Below, one piece after another: positions 40,533 to 45,164 of a stretch of DNA of 45,164 nt (position 1 is its first letter; each line of letters opens with the position of its first letter). The translations under genes were made by a program, and so were the position numbers. This stretch comes from CAXXOK01 sp964497495 (GTDB taxonomy: Bacteria; Bacillota; Clostridia; Christensenellales; Aristaeellaceae): the NCBI GenBank assembly GCA_964497495.1, contig CAZCCZ010000026.1:1-45164 (forward strand), in the 5' to 3' direction. The notes under the pieces are model-generated. The model worked only from the letters and a program-made list of their open reading frames with translations. It was not told the origin of the DNA and ran no database searches.

Positions 40533-41414
40533 TCAGGATACGGTGCTTAAATCCCATGGCTCGTAGATCTTCGGCACGTCGCTGATGAGGCGTTTCGTAT
40601 ACTCCGCCTTGGGATTCAGGATTACTTCGTCCGCCGTGCCGTGCTCCACGAACCTGCCGTGTTCCATGATGTAGACGCTGTCGGAGATATAATACGAAAG
40701 CCCGATGTCGTGGGTGATGAAAATGATGGTCATGCCGGTTTCGTCCCGAAGCTGCAGAAGCATATCCAGAATCGTGGCGCGCGAACAGGCGTCGATCATG
40801 CTGGTGGGCTCGTCCGCCAGCAGAATCTTCGGCTTCAGCAGAAACACGCGCGCGATCATCAGCCGCTGCATCTGACCGCCGGAAAGCTCGAACGGATACT
40901 TGTTCGTCAGTTCCGCGAACTTGAGGTTCACGAACCCGCAGGCTTCGGTCATCATTTCGAGTTTCTTTTCCCGGGGCAGGTGCCTGCCGCCGCGCATGTT
41001 GATGCAGTCCAGCAGCACCGTGTCGATTTTGTTGAACACGTTGTAGGAGCTGAACGGGTCCTGAAAAATCGCCTGGATGTTTTTCCAGTATTCCCTTTTT
41101 TTCCGTCCGGTGGCGATGTCCCGGGGCTTTCCCTGATACCACACCGTGCCCTCGGTCATGTTCAACAATCCCAGAAGGATTTTAGAAAACGTCGTTTTCC
41201 CGCTGCCGCTTTCCCCCACGATGGATACCAGCTCGCCCTCGTGGAAATCGAAATCGACGTGGTCTACCGCGATTGTTTTCTTTCCCCCGACGCCGAAAAC
41301 CTTCGTTACGCCCTCTCCCCTCAGGCACGACGGCCGGGAGAGGATATCCTCCCTGCTTTTGGCAACGCTGCCGGGAGATTTGACGGAAATCACGCCGGCG
41401 TCATTCGTCTTCAT
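40533..41414 (-). CDS. Oligopeptide/oligosaccharide ABC transporter ATP-binding protein (OppF/DppF family)
   Basis: This 293-residue second ATPase of the importer has Walker A GESGSGKTT (about residues 64-72), the Q-loop in AIFQDPFSSYN, the signature LSGGQMQRLMIARVF, Walker B ILLADEPTSMID and the switch His in FITHDIGLSYY. The start overlaps the OppD-like stop by 14 bases, with GGGAGATG upstream of ATG 41414. Unlike most OppF proteins it lacks the cysteine-rich oligopeptide C-terminal extension, ending NPKAEYTKRLISDVPKI. The GH3 start codon lies 30 bases downstream. Confidence 0.93.
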   Translation of the reverse strand: MKTNDAGVISVKSPGSVAKSREDILSRPSCLRGEGVTKVFGVGGKKTIAVDHVDFDFHEGELVSIVGESGSGKTTFSKILLGLLNMTEGTVWYQGKPRDIATGRKKREYWKNIQAIFQDPFSSYNVFNKIDTVLLDCINMRGGRHLPREKKLEMMTEACGFVNLKFAELTNKYPFELSGGQMQRLMIARVFLLKPKILLADEPTSMIDACSRATILDMLLQLRDETGMTIIFITHDIGLSYYISDSVYIMEHGRFVEHGTADEVILNPKAEYTKRLISDVPKIYEPWDLSTVS

Positions 41415-42415
41415 GCTGATACATCTCCCTTAAATGCTGTAAGGAATGCCCGCAGCGGTACGCGCGGCCGCCGTCGAAATCGATCATGGGCAGGGCGTTG
41501 TAGCGGCATTGCGGCACAACGTATTTGCAGCGCTCGGCGAAACGGCAGCCCAGCGGAGGCTTTTTCAGATTGGGCGGCGTACCGGGGATCGCGGTCAGCT
41601 TTAGGTCGCGCGTGCCTTCCTCCGGCACGATGATGGAGCGCATCAGCCCGCGGGAATAGGGATGCACGGCGTCAAACACCATGTCTTTGGCGCTGCCCTT
41701 TTCCACGATCTGNNNNNNNNNNCATCACCATGATTTCGTCGGTCACGTTGTACAGCAGCGGCAATTCGTGCGTGATGAAGATCATCGAGCGGATATACCC
41801 TTTCTCCATCAGTTCCCGGAGCATTTTGATGACCATTTTCTGGCTGGTCACATCCAACGCGCTGGAAGGCTCGTCCGCGATGAGCACCTTTGGCTTGAGG
41901 ATCGTCGAAACGGCGATGACGGTGCGCTGCTTCATGCCGCCGGACAGCTCCACCGGGTGCTTGTCCAGCACGTCCGCGGGCAGCCCCAGCTCCGCGAAGC
42001 GCGCTTCGGCCAGCTCGGAAATCTGCTTGCGGTCGGCTTTGGGATCGTGCGCAAGAATCACGTCTTCCACGAACCTGCGGATGCGGCGCGTGGGGTTTAG
42101 CGCGTTCATGGCGGCCTGGGGAATATAGGCGATTTCCGTGCCCAGCACGGATTTGCGCACCTTGTCCGGATCCATGCCGGAAATATTTCTGCCGTCGATG
42201 AGGATATCCCCGCTGACATAATGCAGGGGTGCGAAATAGTAACCCATCAGGCTCAGCGCCAGCGTGGACTTGCCGCAGCCGCTTTCCCCCGCGATCCCCA
42301 GCGATTTGCCCTCCTCCACTTTCAGCGATACGTGATCCACCGCGTATACGTCTTCCCGAAAGCGAGTGATGTATTTCGTGGTCAGGCCGTGGACTTCCAG
42401 AATCGTCTTGCTCAT
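41401..42415 (-). CDS. Oligopeptide/oligosaccharide ABC transporter ATP-binding protein (OppD/DppD family), interrupted by an N-run
   Basis: This is the first ATPase of the importer, about 337 residues. The N-terminal part (42415 down to 41723) has Walker A GESGCGKST, AYIPQAAMNALNP, the signature LSGGMKQRTVIAVS, Walker B VLIADEPSSALD and FITHELPLLYNV, and breaks at DEIMVM. Ten N (41713-41722) follow, after which the protein resumes QIVEKGSAKDMVFDAVHPYSRGLM and includes the oligopeptide-transporter C-terminal segment PPLGCRFAERCKYVVPQC, whose cysteines can bind an Fe-S cluster. The two parts are in different frames across ten N, so the gap size is wrong; it is an assembly artefact, not a mutation. 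AGGAGGG precedes ATG 42415. Confidence 0.9.
41713..41722. other. Assembly gap (10 N)
   Basis: Ten undetermined bases lie inside the OppD-like gene. The family usually reads VMYAG followed by (K/R/Q)-I-V-E; here VM is followed by the gap and then QIVE. Nine bases (YAG) would restore the frame, one fewer than the placeholder. Confidence 0.97.
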
Positions 42416-42425
42416 ACTCGCCCTC

Positions 42426-43676
42426 CTAATCTCTCAGCGTCGGGTTGAACACCTGGTCCAGCCCCGTGTTCATCAGGTTCAACGAAAAGGAGATGAGCGC
42501 GATGACCAGGATGACCGGGAAATAAGCCCACCAGGAGCCGTTGAGGTGCGCGGAGTAGAGCATGGCCCAGTTCATCATCAGGCCCAGGGTGGGCACTTCC
42601 GTCGTCTTGGGTCCAAGGCCCAGCAACGACAGCTGCGCTTCCGCCAATATGCCGGAACTGACCTGCAGGATGAAGGCCATCATCACGTAGGATGCGATGT
42701 ACGGCAAAATGTCGGTCAGAATGATCCGCGGCAGCGAGTGGCCGGAAAGCCGGCTGAGGTTCACGTGGTCGCGGTTGCGCAGGCTGATGACCTGCGAGCG
42801 CACGGAACGCGTGGTCCATACCCAGCTGGTAAGCCCGATGACCAGCGCCACGGTGGTGGCACCGCGCTGATCCTGATTGATGGAGTAGTTGATAAGGATC
42901 AGCAGTACGAACGAGGGAATGACGGTGAAGATGTTGGTGAAGAACATCACGATATCGTCCGCCAAGCCGCCCAGATAACCGGCCAGCAGCCCCAGCAGCA
43001 GCCCGATGATCGTGGCTACCGCCCCGGCGATCAAACCGATTTTGATGGATGTTCCGCAGGCGGCCACCAGTTCCTTGAGCGTATCGCGGCCGAAGTTGTC
43101 CGTGCCGAGAGGCAGGGATTTCACGTTGGCCACGTCGCCCACGTTCACGTAGTCCGTTTTGGAAATCGTTCCTTTGTCGGCCGTTTCGCCGGTTGACGGG
43201 TCCGTTTCCGAAACAGTGAGCGTTTCGGCGGTGCCGGCGGCGTTGAGGCTGTTGTTGAGGCGGATGTAATAATTGCGAAGCGCCTTGGTCATGCCCTGGG
43301 GCCGCGCGGACGGATCATAAGTCGCTTTCCACAGGGAAAGAAGCGCTTCGGTATCGTTGATGTCCAGCCCGGTCACGTCCACGCCCACCGCGGTAAACCA
43401 GTTGACCATGCTCACGCGGTCTTCCGGGGAAAGGAGCTTGGCAATCCGCTTCTCGTCCGCGTCGGCCAGCTTGAAGGTACGGGATTCCGTGGACACGGAA
43501 TCGTACACGGACACGTAGGTGCCAGGCTCCGCGAATGTGCCCAGCCCGATCATCTGCAACGGGTTGCCCGGGTTGATCAGCGGATAGATCAGCATCGTCA
43601 GGAGGATGGCGGCGAAGATGCAGAACCCCGCGACGAATTTCCCGGAGTGGAATACCTGCCGGATCGTGTTTTTCAT
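42426..43676 (-). CDS. ABC transporter permease, OppC/DppC family, with large external insertion
   Basis: This 416-residue permease is longer than typical OppC (about 300). The first membrane helix (residues 14-35) is followed by an insert of about 165 residues (45-205), which should lie outside the cell and includes NPGNPLQMIGLGTFAEPG and TALRNYYIRLNNSLNAAGTA-like sequence. The standard core follows: LPLGTDNFGRDTLKELV, the classical OppC entry, then five helices and the EAA-type loop of SGHSLPRIILTDILPYIASY. The C terminus is NTGLDQVFNPTLRD. AGGAGGGAG is seen before ATG 43676. The insert may interact with the binding protein. Confidence 0.92.
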   Translation of the reverse strand: MKNTIRQVFHSGKFVAGFCIFAAILLTMLIYPLINPGNPLQMIGLGTFAEPGTYVSVYDSVSTESRTFKLADADEKRIAKLLSPEDRVSMVNWFTAVGVDVTGLDINDTEALLSLWKATYDPSARPQGMTKALRNYYIRLNNSLNAAGTAETLTVSETDPSTGETADKGTISKTDYVNVGDVANVKSLPLGTDNFGRDTLKELVAACGTSIKIGLIAGAVATIIGLLLGLLAGYLGGLADDIVMFFTNIFTVIPSFVLLILINYSINQDQRGATTVALVIGLTSWVWTTRSVRSQVISLRNRDHVNLSRLSGHSLPRIILTDILPYIASYVMMAFILQVSSGILAEAQLSLLGLGPKTTEVPTLGLMMNWAMLYSAHLNGSWWAYFPVILVIALISFSLNLMNTGLDQVFNPTLRD

Positions 43677-43691
43677 GTCGTCTCCCTCCTT

Positions 43692-44696
43692 TCAGTCGAA
43701 TTGCGCCGCTTTCACGCGCGGGTCGATGAAACCGTAGATGATATCCAACACGAAGGTGGCGATCAGCACCATTACGGAGATGATGAGCGTCGTGCCGGAA
43801 ATGAGGGGGTAATCCGCCATGGTGATGCCCTGGTACATCGTCGTGCCAAGGCCGGGATAGCTGAAGATGATCTCCGCCACCAGCGCGCCGCCGACCATCG
43901 TGCCCAGGGAAAGAGCAAGCCCCGTCACCTGCGGGAGCATGGCGTTGCGGAATACGTATCCCACGATCTTGCGATCCTTGATGCCGAGAAACCGCGCGTA
44001 TTTCACATAATCCGCGTTCAGTTCGTAGATGGACATGCTGCGCATGCCCACCGCCTGCCCGCCGATGGCGATCAGCACGATGGACCAGAACGGAAGCTGA
44101 TAGTGTTCGATCACCGATTTGACGAAATTCCAGCTTATATTCGGGATCATGTCAAAACCGTAGCCGCCGGAGATAGGGGCCACTTTGAGGTTGATCGCGA
44201 AGATGACCAGCAGGATCACCGCCATGCCGAAGGCTGGAACGCTGCTGAAAAACAGCGACAGCGGCATAAGCACTTTGTCGAATCCTTTTTGGATGTACGC
44301 CGCCAGAGCGCCCAGCAGGTTCCCTATCAGCCAGCCGATGAGGATGGCTGGGAACTGCAGGCAGACCGTCCAGCCGATCGCGCTGCCGATGATGTCGGAT
44401 ACCTTGCGCGGGTACTGGCTGAAGGAAGTGCCCATATCGCCCCGGACCAGGTTGGATATATAGGTTACGAACTGCTCGGTCATCGGCTTGTTGGTGCCGA
44501 ACTCGCGGGCGTAATTATCATAAATCGCTTTGACCGCCGAGGCTTCCGAGAGCCCCTGCGCCTGTTTGGCTGTCATGGCCGCCACGGGGTCGCCCGGCAT
44601 CAGCCGCGGCAGGATGAAATTGAGGAGCAACGCCACGATAAAGGTAATGACGAACCAAAACAGCTTCTTCCTGAAGTACTTCCGGTAGCCCTTCAC
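43692..44696 (-). CDS. ABC transporter permease, OppB/DppB family
   Basis: This 334-residue permease has an N-terminal helix (about residues 12-30) followed by the OppB signature PRLMPGDPVAAM and six core helices. The EAA-type loop is in YELNADYVKYARFLGIKDRKIVGYVFRNAMLPQVTG. It is 15 bp upstream of the OppC-like gene. ATG 44696 follows GGGGGGTGGGACC, a modest ribosome site adjoining the intercistronic hairpin. Family members import oligopeptides, nickel or oligosaccharides. Confidence 0.94.
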   Translation of the reverse strand: MKGYRKYFRKKLFWFVITFIVALLLNFILPRLMPGDPVAAMTAKQAQGLSEASAVKAIYDNYAREFGTNKPMTEQFVTYISNLVRGDMGTSFSQYPRKVSDIIGSAIGWTVCLQFPAILIGWLIGNLLGALAAYIQKGFDKVLMPLSLFFSSVPAFGMAVILLVIFAINLKVAPISGGYGFDMIPNISWNFVKSVIEHYQLPFWSIVLIAIGGQAVGMRSMSIYELNADYVKYARFLGIKDRKIVGYVFRNAMLPQVTGLALSLGTMVGGALVAEIIFSYPGLGTTMYQGITMADYPLISGTTLIISVMVLIATFVLDIIYGFIDPRVKAAQFD

Positions 44697-44720
44697 GGTC
44701 CCACCCCCCTGAAAATGGGA

Positions 44721-44756
44721 GGCGGTCGCGCCCCGGTGTTCCGGGGCGCGGCCGCC
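44721..44756 (-). terminator. Strong intercistronic hairpin between binding-protein and permease genes
   Basis: A 16-bp GC-rich stem (44721-44736 with 44741-44756, one mismatch) has a 4-base loop. No T-tract follows on the minus strand, so it more likely attenuates or stabilises the message, raising binding protein over permease as in mal operons. Confidence 0.6.
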
Positions 44757-44770
44757 TCGAGGATGAACGG

Positions 44771-45164
44771 TTACGGGTTCACAAGCTCCAGATCATAGAG
44801 CGCGGCGATGCTGTAACCATCGGTGCAGTCCATCGGCGGGATGTTGCGGCCGTCGGTCGCATCGGGGAAGTTCGTCCACACGGATTCGTTCACGGCGTGG
44901 AACTTGTCCGGGCGATACATCAGGGAGAAGCTGGGTACGTCGGTCAGGTAGATTTTCACGGCTTCGGTGTAAAGGGCCTTGAGTTCGGTCTCGTCGCTGG
45001 TTACGGGGATCTTCTTGATCAGCTCGTCGATACGGGCGTTGCTGTAGTGGCCCCAGTTGCCGCTCCAGTTGCCCTCGATACCGTTGTATTCGGAGCTCAT
45101 GATCATACGGATGCGTCCCCAGGGCTGAATCGGGGAAGCGCTGTCCGTCCACATCATGAAGATG
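44771..45164 (-). CDS. ABC transporter substrate-binding protein (family 5, OppA-like), C-terminal part
   Basis: The last 130 or so residues of an extracytoplasmic binding protein are visible; the 5' end lies beyond the window. Segments such as NWGHYSNARIDELIKKIPVTSDE, LYTEAVKIYLTDVPSFSLMY and RPDKFHAVNESVWTNFPD are typical of the C-terminal lobe of SBP_bac_5 (peptide/nickel/oligosaccharide) proteins, in which tryptophans near the end often stack on ligand. The gene is the first visible one of the importer operon. With two glycosidases downstream, oligosaccharide rather than peptide is the likely ligand. Confidence 0.93.
   Translation of the reverse strand, partial: IFMMWTDSASPIQPWGRIRMIMSSEYNGIEGNWSGNWGHYSNARIDELIKKIPVTSDETELKALYTEAVKIYLTDVPSFSLMYRPDKFHAVNESVWTNFPDATDGRNIPPMDCTDGYSIAALYDLELVNP

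Overview
The window is high-GC bacterial DNA, packed with genes, and reads as a Bacillota genome, most likely an anaerobic Clostridia lineage. The main support is a complete ctsR-mcsA-mcsB-clpC operon with a CtsR operator, Gram-positive style lipoproteins, strong AGGAGG-type ribosome binding sites and a B. subtilis-like mrfA-mrfB pair. A run of ten N at 41713-41722 shows it is a draft or metagenome contig. There are no rRNA or tRNA genes, no transposases and no CRISPR array. Most long minus-strand reading frames opposite real genes are GC-driven shadows and were left out.

Layout. 1-12.1 kb, all plus strand: the end of a sensor histidine kinase, hflK-hflC, the protein quality control operon ctsR-mcsA-mcsB-clpC, the DNA repair pair mrfA-mrfB and a TPR protein. 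12.3-16.9 kb: a polyamine uptake operon, potABCD, led by an XRE-cupin regulator with a 19-bp palindrome between its promoter and its start codon. 17.0-19.1 kb: a small metal chaperone (minus), a gamma-glutamyl-GABA hydrolase-type amidotransferase and a split chromate-type transporter. 19.2-22.2 kb: a PAS/HD-GYP protein and, divergent from it, a DUF134-MBL-NifX-like operon. The 350 bp between them carries two strong divergent promoters and a cluster of GCATAT-containing sites.

22.4-35.3 kb contains a dispersed set of sulfur genes: two extracytoplasmic tandem rhodaneses (minus); a TusA-like protein; a LysR regulator; and an operon of YeeE half-transporter, TusA-like protein, second YeeE half-transporter and a thioredoxin-reductase-like flavoprotein fused to a cysteine-displaced thioredoxin-like domain. 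Together these suggest import of a sulfur (or selenium) species, carrier-protein relay and reduction. Placed between them is a tightly overlapped minus-strand operon of ArnC-like glycosyltransferase, ATP-grasp ligase, and SsuA/TauA-type binding protein, permease and ATPase, convergent with a GT39-like membrane glycosyltransferase. This combination is unusual and is one of the two best candidates for an undescribed system; the other is the sulfur module with its fused reductase.

35.7-45.2 kb, all minus strand: an oligosaccharide utilisation operon with an Opp/Dpp-type ABC importer (binding protein cut by the window end, two permeases, two ATPases) followed by a GH3 beta-glucosidase-type enzyme and a GH2 beta-mannosidase. 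The substrate is inferred to be a beta-linked oligosaccharide, probably manno- or gluco-manno-oligosaccharides, taken up and hydrolysed in the cytoplasm.
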